A stretch of 40,623 bases of DNA from Bdellovibrionota bacterium. Lineage in GTDB: Bacteria; Bdellovibrionota; Bdellovibrionia; Bdellovibrionales; JAEYZS01. Positions 33,701 through 40,623 of the stretch are shown piece by piece. The notes beneath the pieces are model-generated. The model was not told where the DNA came from. It worked only from the letters and a program-made list of their open reading frames with translations, and did not search any database. How positions within the stretch are numbered: position 1 is the first letter of the stretch; every line of letters starts with the position of its first letter. The stretch is from the NCBI GenBank assembly GCA_963169805.1, contig CAUJDY010000139.1:1-40623 (forward strand), read 5' to 3'. Made by a program: the position numbers and the translations under genes.

Positions 33701-35246
33701 GAGCTGAGTCACGCACACGGGCGGCTTCAATAAGTTGTTGAGCAGTAAAGCCACTTCTTTGAGCGGGTGCTCGTTTAGCTTGTGCATCTGGTTTTTGAAG
33801 TTTATTAGAACCCTCTAGCGTTTCTTTTTTAATCTTTGTCTTCCATAGATATCTAAAAAATCCGTCACGAGCGATGAGTTCTGCAGCTTTTGCTTTTCGT
33901 TTTAAAATTTCTGTAAATAAAACATAACTGCCAAGCACAATAAGTGAAACTCCTGTAAATTCCATGACTCCTAGTTGAAAGAAATCAAAGTGTTGCCCTC
34001 TCAGTGCATGCCATAAAACATCCAGCTTATCTCCGCCGGGCACTACACCTGAAAAGTTGATGGATTCTGCGTACTGAGCAATCGCACGAGAAGGAAGAGA
34101 CATTAGAACATAACTATAAAGAGCAATAACAGTTGCAGCTTCTGGAGTTAGAACGCGATTTCGTTTTGTCGAGTAATAAGCTTCACCTAGTCCAATTGTT
34201 GCTGCATTTCCAAAGGCTACTTGCTCTGTTGGAAGGTAGTGAAGAGCTTGTAGGTGTGTTCCCATCGCAAATTGTGATGCTGTTGTTGTTCCGCCAAGAG
34301 CTAGTACTCGAGCAAATACCTCTCTCCAAACAGGTGCTTGTTTAAGTGGGTTTCGGATATCTGTTTTTAATACATTATTCACCGTTTTCCAGTAGCGCGA
34401 TAAAATAAGAGTAGAAAATATGCCTGTAGCTAAAAAACCTGTAAACGCAGATGCATCCATGTTTAAGCCCCAAAATACAAAAGAAGAGAACGTTCCTTGT
34501 ATACCTGTAAAAACAAGGGCTAATTTATCGTCTTTTTTGCTTGGTTGAATATAGACCGTATCAATATATTTTTTGAATTCACCCTTTAAGCCCATAGAAA
34601 GTGCGCTGTAAATAGTATCTTTCAAAAAAACAGTTGAATCTGCAATTGCTCGTGCTGTTTTGTGTAGACTACGTGAGAAAAAAGACTTCTCGGCCTCTTT
34701 AGAGATTTTATTAAAGTGAAGGGCCATGCTCTCTGTAACTTCAATGAGTAAGGCTTCCTTTCCTAAGTTTTGTCTCATTTCACGAGCCAGTTGTGCTCGT
34801 TCTAGATCCTCTGGAAAGTGAAATATAACCTCGAATTTACCTTCTCTTAGCTCATCCATTGTTCTGCCATTAGCTTCTAAAAGATTAAAAAAACGAATTT
34901 TTTCTTCGGGAGAGAGTAATCCATTTGGTGAGATGGTATGAACTTTAAGCGCGATTTTATCTGGGCCATCTTTGACAATTTGATCCATGCTCATTGTAGA
35001 GAGTTTGCGATCAAAACTACTATCTAAGGTCTGTACAAGGGGGATACGAGCCTTGGCTTTTTTGTTAAGTTCTTCTAGTAATTGGAAGTTGTAGGCAGCA
35101 GGATCTTCTACGGAAGCATTTTTAGCTATAAATTTTGCTGCAGATTGAGTAGTTAAGCCAGTGAGCTCATCTGTAGCTTCTGCAACAGAATGCGTAGAAT
35201 TCAGAACAATAGATAAAACAACTGCAACAACTACAAATTTTCTCAT
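33672..35246 (-). CDS. Large exported membrane protein of unknown function, C-terminal CARYF motif
   Basis: A 524-residue protein with the same plan as the one at 13181-14776: signal peptide (MRKFVVVAVVLSIVLNSTHSVAEA), a soluble alpha/beta region (about 60-190, with strands KIALKVHTIS and KFEVIFHFP), membrane helices between about 230 and 450, a polar tail, and the end C518-A-R-Y-F-A-R. In both proteins the Cys is seven residues from the end. No known family is recognised. The two are probably distant paralogues within an envelope protein family. The end overlaps the convergent small secreted gene by 29 bases. Confidence 0.75.
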   Translation of the reverse strand: MRKFVVVAVVLSIVLNSTHSVAEATDELTGLTTQSAAKFIAKNASVEDPAAYNFQLLEELNKKAKARIPLVQTLDSSFDRKLSTMSMDQIVKDGPDKIALKVHTISPNGLLSPEEKIRFFNLLEANGRTMDELREGKFEVIFHFPEDLERAQLAREMRQNLGKEALLIEVTESMALHFNKISKEAEKSFFSRSLHKTARAIADSTVFLKDTIYSALSMGLKGEFKKYIDTVYIQPSKKDDKLALVFTGIQGTFSSFVFWGLNMDASAFTGFLATGIFSTLILSRYWKTVNNVLKTDIRNPLKQAPVWREVFARVLALGGTTTASQFAMGTHLQALHYLPTEQVAFGNAATIGLGEAYYSTKRNRVLTPEAATVIALYSYVLMSLPSRAIAQYAESINFSGVVPGGDKLDVLWHALRGQHFDFFQLGVMEFTGVSLIVLGSYVLFTEILKRKAKAAELIARDGFFRYLWKTKIKKETLEGSNKLQKPDAQAKRAPAQRSGFTAQQLIEAARVRDSALSCARYFAR

Positions 35247-35555
35247 GACACCTATATCTCCATTCGTCCAATCATAAACCCCAAGTAGCTAATTGCAGCT
35301 CAGAGACCATCGTTAAAAGCTATATATTTGAATAGAGGGTGAGTTATTTGAATTATTTGCGAAACTGTTGCCGAAAAATGGCTTCCTAAAGTGGAGATAG
35401 CTAATCACTGATGAGGTGCTAAAAAAGTCATTATGTTCATGCTTTGCTCAACTTCAAAACAGCTTTTGAGCGAGATGGAAAACTGTAAATCTAAATATTT
35501 CATACATTTAGGTTCAAGGCACCCCAATTGCAAACAACATGCTTGCGGAGCGTTT
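35247..35555. other. 309-base region between divergent exported-protein genes
   Basis: The space holds the ribosome sites of both neighbours (AGGTG for the minus gene, CGGAG for the plus gene). A frame continues 41 codons upstream of the plus gene and is Cys-rich, but it precedes the signal peptide and is unlikely to be translated. I see no convincing promoter pair or RNA gene. Confidence 0.5.
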
Positions 35556-36599
35556 ATGAAATATATATTTACTATTTTAATTGCGGCAGTGTGCGCATCT
35601 CAAGCCTCTAATAGATGTGTAAGCTTTTTTGAACCCACAGCTAAGATATCAATGCTTACAAGAGTTCTAGGAAATCGCTTTCTTATAAATGAAGGTATCG
35701 CAAGTGGTGCAAAAAAATTATTAACTCTTCAAGGTGAGTTAAGAGACGCACACAATAATATGCAACTCTTAGTCCAAGAGAAATCAAAATTGCAACTGGA
35801 ATTTGAAGGTCTAGATTTCTCAGAAATAGCAAGGCTAAACGGCATTGTGGAGAACAGAACTGGATTTTCAAGAATTTTTGGTAGCAAGACAGATCAATTT
35901 ATAGATCTAAAAATGAACATTGTGAACGACTATAATTTAAAAATTAGAAATGCAGATAGAGAAATTAATAATGCACAAAAAATTGTATCTCAAATTGATA
36001 GTCGAATCTTTGATTTAAGATCTCAACTCAATTCTAAGATTTTGTCATTTTGGACTTTTTTAACTTATCTTCCAGAGGCTCAACTTTCAGAATCAGCAAG
36101 GCTTGCTAGCCTCATGATATCATCTCAGAAAAAAATTGAAAATTACATCCGTTCCACAACAGAGATAGTTAGAACTTTCGAAGAGATATTAAAAGGAATG
36201 AATGCTCTTAATCATATTGGCTGGGAAACTAACTCTGAGGTGAAAGCTTATGAAGCGTCATACAAAGCCTTTAAATCAAAGAGATCAACGTATAGGAAGT
36301 CGGTTCAAGAATTAGAAGCGGCAATTGATGAGATTAAAGCAATCAGAGTTTCGATGGAAAAAATAGGTTTAAGAAAAGATTTATCAAATTTTGATAAAGA
36401 AGTTAAAAGTTTAGTAGATTTACTTATCGAAGTTAAAGAATATGAAAACGGTTTTCAAAGTATTGAAAACACAGGGCACGTTCTCCCGAGATATGTTCAT
36501 TCATGGAAAAATCATATGATCAATGTCATTTATACAATGAACTATGAGAGATTGACCCTTGATGTGTATCTACTAGATCTTGTTCAAGATTTGCAGTAG
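35556..36599 (+). CDS. Secreted coiled-coil protein of unknown function, N-terminal CVSFF motif
   Basis: An exported protein with signal MKYIFTILIAAVCASQA and a mature start S-N-R-C-V-S-F-F. The following 320 residues are mostly long helices with coiled-coil spacing (LRDAHNNMQLLVQEKSKLQ; NAQKIVSQIDSRIFDLRSQL; SVQELEAAIDEIKAI). No family is recognised. I start at ATG 35556 because GGAG is well spaced and the Lys-led signal begins there; the longer open frame from 35433 puts 41 polar residues before the signal. The stop is 6 bases from the convergent hemG stop. Confidence 0.72.
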   Translation: MKYIFTILIAAVCASQASNRCVSFFEPTAKISMLTRVLGNRFLINEGIASGAKKLLTLQGELRDAHNNMQLLVQEKSKLQLEFEGLDFSEIARLNGIVENRTGFSRIFGSKTDQFIDLKMNIVNDYNLKIRNADREINNAQKIVSQIDSRIFDLRSQLNSKILSFWTFLTYLPEAQLSESARLASLMISSQKKIENYIRSTTEIVRTFEEILKGMNALNHIGWETNSEVKAYEASYKAFKSKRSTYRKSVQELEAAIDEIKAIRVSMEKIGLRKDLSNFDKEVKSLVDLLIEVKEYENGFQSIENTGHVLPRYVHSWKNHMINVIYTMNYERLTLDVYLLDLVQDLQ

Positions 36600-36605
36600 A
36601 TAGCA

Positions 36606-37943
36606 CTAAATTTTTTGAGAAATTTCAAAAGATTTTCTTATGCAGTCATTGATTGAAACTCCGCCCTGTGACTGCATATTCAAATGAATATTTTTACTAT
36701 GTTCATGTAATTTAGAAGAGAAGATTTGAAATAGTTCTTGTGACTCATGCGTATATTGAGATATTCCTGGCGTGTGATTCCATATCCATGTTTGCTCAAT
36801 ATTTGGCAGAGGGCCCAAAATATCTGTTAAGTCCTTAACAGCTAGTTCAAGACTATTTTGTGTTGATGTGCTCATAATTTCTGGCTTAAAGTCACCACCC
36901 ATCATTACTGTTACAAGGCTTTTATCTGCGGGAGCTCTGTTGCCAAAAATATCGCTCTGGTGTAAGAATCCTAAAATATTCTTATTCTCTGCAGGAGAAA
37001 TCAAAACACCAAAACCATGGAATGGAATTTTTTTAGAAAACGCTATTGAAAGTGATCGAATAGGAGCAGCAAGGTAGCGACTCAGCTTTTTTAAATTTGT
37101 TTCATCAATTACTTCAGACATTAAATCTAAGGCAGCTTCAAATGGTGTTGTGATGATCACATGATCAAAAGATATCGTTTCCTCTTCATTATTCTCATCT
37201 GAAATCAAGAGTTCTACTTTTGAGTTCTCGTTTGAAATAGAAGCAACTTCAGTACTCAGACGAATCTGTGCTCTGAGTTCAGATTGTAGGCGATCAATAA
37301 GTGTTTGCATGCCTCCTTTAAAACTCATGAGAGTAGCGGGCTTATTAGTTTGAAATTGGTTTTTTAATCCTTTTAAAATGCTTTTATGTTCTGAAATAAT
37401 TTTAAAAATCTTGGGGATAGTATCTTTTGCCAAAAGTTTCTTTGCATCCCCTCCATATATCCCTATTAAAGCTGTTCTTGCTATATTTTCTGCAATTTCT
37501 TCTCCGAAATGCTTTTTGAATAGTTCAAAAATTGTAGGGTTATCATCACTCGTATATGGTTTAGGAGGAAATAACATTTCCATAAGGAGTTTTAACTTAG
37601 AAGTAAATGTTATCAGGTCAGAGGAAATCAAATCTTTTGGGTTTGTTGGGACTTTTCTAAGCTTTTGATTAAAATAAAGATATCGAATTTTTGATTCTGT
37701 CTTTGATTCAATGAGCTGATCTGTTAAGCCTAAAAGATTAATAAGCTCTAAAGTTCGTGGCTCGTTATTCAGGAATCCATTGGCTCCAATCTCTACCGTG
37801 AAATTATTTTTGTTATGTGAGCCAATGTATCCTCCACAGCGATAGGATTTTTCAAAGACAGTAACTGTGTGATTCTTTTTTTTAAGAAGATAAGCAGTTG
37901 TTAGACCGCTAATTCCTGCACCTATAACTGCAATTTTGCTCAT
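36606..37943 (-). CDS. hemG: Protoporphyrinogen oxidase (HemY-type, FAD)
   Basis: Oxidises protoporphyrinogen IX to protoporphyrin IX, the penultimate step of haem synthesis, with FAD. The protein has 445 residues and starts with the Rossmann dinucleotide motif VIGAGISGLTTAYLL, followed by VFEKS and GGYIGS. The middle FKGGMQTLIDRLQ and the C-terminal QGGVSINDCIRKSFE fit the HemY/oxygen-dependent type rather than the flavodoxin-like HemG of E. coli. The start overlaps the end of hemE by 4 bases (ATGA). It is peripheral to the inner membrane in known members. Confidence 0.9.
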   Translation of the reverse strand: MSKIAVIGAGISGLTTAYLLKKKNHTVTVFEKSYRCGGYIGSHNKNNFTVEIGANGFLNNEPRTLELINLLGLTDQLIESKTESKIRYLYFNQKLRKVPTNPKDLISSDLITFTSKLKLLMEMLFPPKPYTSDDNPTIFELFKKHFGEEIAENIARTALIGIYGGDAKKLLAKDTIPKIFKIISEHKSILKGLKNQFQTNKPATLMSFKGGMQTLIDRLQSELRAQIRLSTEVASISNENSKVELLISDENNEEETISFDHVIITTPFEAALDLMSEVIDETNLKKLSRYLAAPIRSLSIAFSKKIPFHGFGVLISPAENKNILGFLHQSDIFGNRAPADKSLVTVMMGGDFKPEIMSTSTQNSLELAVKDLTDILGPLPNIEQTWIWNHTPGISQYTHESQELFQIFSSKLHEHSKNIHLNMQSQGGVSINDCIRKSFEISQKI

Positions 37944-38962
37944 ACTTTAAAAGTATGTACGAAGTCTACAATCCTGGCAATAGTTTCGGGTTGAGTATGA
38001 GGGGTCACTCCATGACCTACATTAAAAATGTAACGATCTAAAATTTCTGCGGACCGGGCGCTTTTTAAAACAGACTCTACATGCGGTTTTGCTTGTTCCC
38101 AAGGCAGTGTAGTTGCGATTGGATCAAGATTTCCTTGTATCGTTATCGTTTTAGGAATTTGTTGTGAAATATAGGATAGAGGAGAGCGCCAATCTACACT
38201 GATAGCGTCAGCTCCGGTCTGTGCTAAGCAACTTAGTAAATGAGTTGTTGGTTGTGAGTATAGAATGACCGGTATGCTGGGGTTTCGCTTTTTAAAATCT
38301 GAAATGAGTTTTGTCATGTGTGGAAGAATATGTATTTCATATTGCTCTTGAGAGAGTACTCCGACCCATGAGTCGAAAATTTGTACAGCATTTACACCAG
38401 ACCTCACCTGATAATCTAAATAACAAACAAGTTGTTCAGAGATAAAGCTCATTGCTGAGCTAAACTTCTTTGGTTCAGAAAATAAGAGTCTTTTTGTAGC
38501 TATGAACTCCTTGGATGTTCCGCCTTCTACCAAGTAAGAGATTAAGGTAAATGGTGCGCCAACAAACCCAATAACTGGTACTTTAGCATTTAATTTTATA
38601 AGACGGATTCCCTCTCCCACAAAATTTAGGTGTTCTTGCGGGTTTAATGGTTTAAGCGCAGATAAGACGTGGCTTCCGTGGTCATCAAGTTTTGGGCCTG
38701 TATCTCTAAACTCAAAAGGTGCGCCCATGTACTCAAGGCATGTGAGAATATCAGAAAACATAATAGCCGCATCTAAAGGATACCTTCTAAGGGGCTGCAG
38801 AGTAATTTCTGCCATCATTTGCGGTGTATGGCTCATTTCTCTAAAGTTACTTTTATTTTTAACGGCCATATATTCAGGAAGGTATCTTCCAGCTTGTCTC
38901 ATAAACCAGACAGGTATGTGGCTTTTATTATTTTTATTAAGTGCATCTAAAAATGTGCTCAT
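37940..38962 (-). CDS. hemE: Uroporphyrinogen decarboxylase
   Basis: Removes four acetate carboxyls from uroporphyrinogen III to give coproporphyrinogen III. It has 340 residues from the ATG at 38962. The active-site opening PVWFMRQAGRYLPEY, then MFSDILTCLEYMG, GFVGAPFTLISYLVEGG, VQIFDSWVG and NVGHGVTPHTQPE are all present. I chose 38962 because AAAGGA precedes it and the family begins there; the longer frame to 39052 overlaps the regulator gene. The start overlaps that gene's TAA as TAATG, so the two are translationally coupled. Confidence 0.96.
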   Translation of the reverse strand: MSTFLDALNKNNKSHIPVWFMRQAGRYLPEYMAVKNKSNFREMSHTPQMMAEITLQPLRRYPLDAAIMFSDILTCLEYMGAPFEFRDTGPKLDDHGSHVLSALKPLNPQEHLNFVGEGIRLIKLNAKVPVIGFVGAPFTLISYLVEGGTSKEFIATKRLLFSEPKKFSSAMSFISEQLVCYLDYQVRSGVNAVQIFDSWVGVLSQEQYEIHILPHMTKLISDFKKRNPSIPVILYSQPTTHLLSCLAQTGADAISVDWRSPLSYISQQIPKTITIQGNLDPIATTLPWEQAKPHVESVLKSARSAEILDRYIFNVGHGVTPHTQPETIARIVDFVHTFKV

Positions 38963-39657
38963 TATAAATCCTTTTCTTTCATATTGAGAGAGTATCCGAC
39001 TCCACGATGTGAAATTATAAATTGAGGCTGAGAAGGATCGGTCTCGATCCATTTTCTGAGTGTCACGATAAAATTATCAATAGTTCGTGCTGATGGATAA
39101 TTTTGAGAACCCCATACGAAATCCAAAATTTTGTCTCTCGAAATAACTTCATTTTTATGTGAGAGCAATAACTTTAATAAGAGTAGTTCTTTTTCTGAGA
39201 TAGTATCAGATTCTTTGGGTGTTGTAACTTTGAGCGCTTTTAAATCAAATTCAGCTTGGCCTATTCGTATAAAAGTCTCTGGTTCCGAATGGCGGATTTG
39301 ACGGCGCAAAATACCCTGAACTCGCAACTCAAGTTCTTTAAACTGAAATGGCTTTGTCAAATAATCGTCGGCTCTTAACTGCAAACCATTTATTCTATCT
39401 TCTACTTGTGATTTAGCTGAAAGAATGAGCACGGGAACATCCGAAGTTTCACGAAGTTTTTTTAAAATTTCAAAGCCATTTAGATGCGGCAACATGATGT
39501 CTAGTATGATCAGATCGTGCATATTTCTTTGCGCTATTTGTAGGCCCTCTTTGCCGTCTTGTGCCCAATCAATACTATAATTTTCCATCTGAAAGTTATC
39601 TACAAGAGTAGAGCCCAGCATTTCATTGTCCTCTATTAGTAAAAGGTGCCCCATCAT
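38962..39657 (-). CDS. OmpR-family response regulator
   Basis: A two-component regulator of about 231 residues. The receiver domain has acidic E9/D10, phosphoacceptor D53 (LDIMLP), S80 and K102. The C-terminal winged helix is of the OmpR/PhoB type (KELLLLKLLLSHKNEVISRDKIL, then SARTIDNFIVTLRKWIE and ISHRGVGYSL). It starts inside the end of the histidine-kinase gene and ends on the hemE start. The regulated genes are not shown by the sequence; hemE/hemG are candidates because they are in the same unit. Confidence 0.94.
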   Translation of the reverse strand: MMGHLLLIEDNEMLGSTLVDNFQMENYSIDWAQDGKEGLQIAQRNMHDLIILDIMLPHLNGFEILKKLRETSDVPVLILSAKSQVEDRINGLQLRADDYLTKPFQFKELELRVQGILRRQIRHSEPETFIRIGQAEFDLKALKVTTPKESDTISEKELLLLKLLLSHKNEVISRDKILDFVWGSQNYPSARTIDNFIVTLRKWIETDPSQPQFIISHRGVGYSLNMKEKDL

Positions 39658-40559
39658 ACGTGGCTCCAAGTAATTGTAAATGTAGCCCCCTGGTTGTGAC
39701 CGGAGCTATGGACTTTCAGTTGCATTTTGTTCTTACGAGCAAGCTCAGATGCAAGGGTTAACCCTACACCTGTTCCTGCCTGGGCTTTTTCTATTGCTCT
39801 TTGGCTTCTCCAAAATGGCTCAAAAACTTTTTTAAGCTCATTTGCATCTAGTCCTACCCCATTATCCTTAATGGAAAGTTCTGTGTATTTAGGGGTTTGA
39901 AAAGACGAGATATAAATTTCTGGTTTTTGAGAATTATTATATTTAAATGAGTTTTCTAGAATATTTTTGATAATAAGTTCTGTTGCCATAATATTGGTCT
40001 CAATTTTATGAGACTCTGGAATATTGACTATAATACTCTTTTTCTGTGCATCTAGATGCATTTTATTTAGTAGATCTTGAGTAAATTGAGACAAGATAAT
40101 TTGAGTTTTTTGATTTTTAATATTTTCTAAAGTTGTCAGAGTTAATAAGTTCTCAACCAATACGTTAAGTTGTTTTAAGGCCAAGGCAGCTTTTGCCAAA
40201 TATTTACGTTTTTTTTCATCATCGATATTGGGGCGCTCAAGTGTCTCTAAGCAAAGTTGAACATTTGCAATGGGAGTTTTTAGTTCGTGCGAGATGGCTC
40301 CTAAAAAATTATCTCGAGTATTTTTAAGTTGGAGATGTGACATATAAGAACGGTATAGCCAAAATAGGCTTAATCCCCAGAAGAAGATAAAAAAAGCTCC
40401 TTCAAATAGAATCATCATTTTAAAACGTTCTGATTTTTCAATCATTTGAGGGGATGAAATAAGATTTTGCTGAGATATAAGCAGATAGGCCCACCAGATC
40501 ACTTGTCCAATGGCAAGTGTCCCAAGAATTATAAATGTGGTTCTGATTCTTTTACTCAT
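39654..40559 (-). CDS. Sensor histidine kinase
   Basis: An inner-membrane kinase of 301 residues with two membrane helices (about 8-28 and 48-70) and a periplasmic loop of only about 20 residues, so it probably senses a membrane or cytosolic signal, or a small periplasmic cue. The cytosolic part has the H box FLGAISHELKTPIANVQ (H91), N box IIKNILENSFKYN, G1 DNGVGLD and G2 GTGVGLTLA, all needed for activity. No HAMP domain is visible. It overlaps the response regulator by 4 bases and begins 3 bases after the preceding stop. Confidence 0.94.
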   Translation of the reverse strand: MSKRIRTTFIILGTLAIGQVIWWAYLLISQQNLISSPQMIEKSERFKMMILFEGAFFIFFWGLSLFWLYRSYMSHLQLKNTRDNFLGAISHELKTPIANVQLCLETLERPNIDDEKKRKYLAKAALALKQLNVLVENLLTLTTLENIKNQKTQIILSQFTQDLLNKMHLDAQKKSIIVNIPESHKIETNIMATELIIKNILENSFKYNNSQKPEIYISSFQTPKYTELSIKDNGVGLDANELKKVFEPFWRSQRAIEKAQAGTGVGLTLASELARKNKMQLKVHSSGHNQGATFTITWSHV

Positions 40560-40562
40560 AGA

Positions 40563-40623
40563 TCATGCTTTATAACTTTTGAGTCCATCTATAAGTGCAT
40601 CAATTTCTTTTTCTGTGTGTTTA
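40563..40623 (-). CDS. C-terminal end of a gene, possibly a PLP-dependent aminotransferase (partial)
   Basis: A minus-strand frame enters from the right edge and ends in TGA at 40563-40565. The final residues HTEKEIDALIDGLKSYKA resemble the C-terminal end of class V or related PLP enzymes (commonly HTxEEIDxxIEAL). It lies 3 bases before the kinase start on the same strand, so it is probably the next upstream member of the haem/two-component run. The piece is too short for a firm name. Confidence 0.5.
   Translation of the reverse strand, partial: KHTEKEIDALIDGLKSYKA

Noticed and set aside
35433-35555. In-frame Cys-rich 41-codon extension before the 35556 signal peptide
   Set aside because: It would place a polar stretch before the signal sequence, while a good ribosome site and Lys-led signal start at 35556.
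36568-36601. Hairpin across the stop codon of the 35556-36599 gene
   Set aside because: The stem is broken by an internal loop and the T-run at 36610-36615 is eight bases away, too far for a standard terminator.
1-40623. CRISPR arrays, tRNA genes, prophage or transposase genes
   Set aside because: No regularly spaced direct repeats, no cloverleaf candidates and no integrase or transposase frames were found on either strand.

Overview
The window is an AT-rich bacterial chromosome segment with about 40 densely packed protein genes, one small RNA gene, and no tRNA, rRNA, CRISPR array or recognisable insertion sequence. The gene set points to a Gram-negative, aerobic, Bdellovibrio-like bacterium (Bdellovibrionota). 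The reasons are a Ras-like MglA polarity GTPase in a dnaX-ybaB-recR operon, a caa3-type oxidase operon, a yeaG-yeaH-spoVR stress operon, a PhaR-like regulator, and many secreted proteins and lipoproteins that I cannot match to well-known families. The taxon is an inference from gene content.

Region by region: 1-4650 holds an unidentified gene tail, then minus-strand nadA, mglA, recR, ybaB and dnaX, with the SRP RNA (ffs) and its promoter upstream of dnaX. A YgjP-like metallopeptidase starts at 4662. The plus-strand run 5626-12336 is a complete aa3/caa3 cytochrome oxidase operon: anchored cytochrome c, SCO copper chaperone, CoxB with a fused haem c domain, CoxA, CoxC, CoxD, and the haem O and haem A synthases. 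From 12396 to 16262, on the minus strand, come a TIGR02757-type gene, a large exported membrane protein, an outer-membrane barrel protein and a PhaR-like regulator; a perfect 26-bp inverted repeat and a strong terminator lie between the last two.

16574-19529 (plus) carries a pseudopilin-like membrane protein, a TPR lipoprotein and a LolB-like lipoprotein. 19717-24412 is the prkA(yeaG)-yeaH-spoVR operon. 24417-25557 (minus) holds a secreted HAD phosphatase-like protein and a GcvH-like protein without the lipoyl lysine. 25819-32242 (plus) has a GGCT-like protein fused to a winged-helix-like tail, TrmL, SecA, a zinc-ribbon protein, a secreted coiled-coil protein and a leucyl aminopeptidase. 32244-36599 is a cluster of lipoproteins and exported proteins of unknown role, including a second large membrane protein related in layout to the one at 13181-14776. 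36606-40623 (minus) is one tightly overlapping run: an aminotransferase-like tail, histidine kinase, response regulator, hemE and hemG.

The oxidase operon, the haem A branch (ctaB/ctaA) and the protohaem genes (hemE/hemG) supply linked parts of one respiratory system. The most unusual signals are a short C-x-x-[FY]-F motif at the exposed end of four different exported proteins, degenerate active sites in two familiar folds (GcvH-like and GGCT-like), a terminator placed inside a convergent gene, a nine-G tract at a ribosome binding site, and a two-component system translationally coupled to haem genes.
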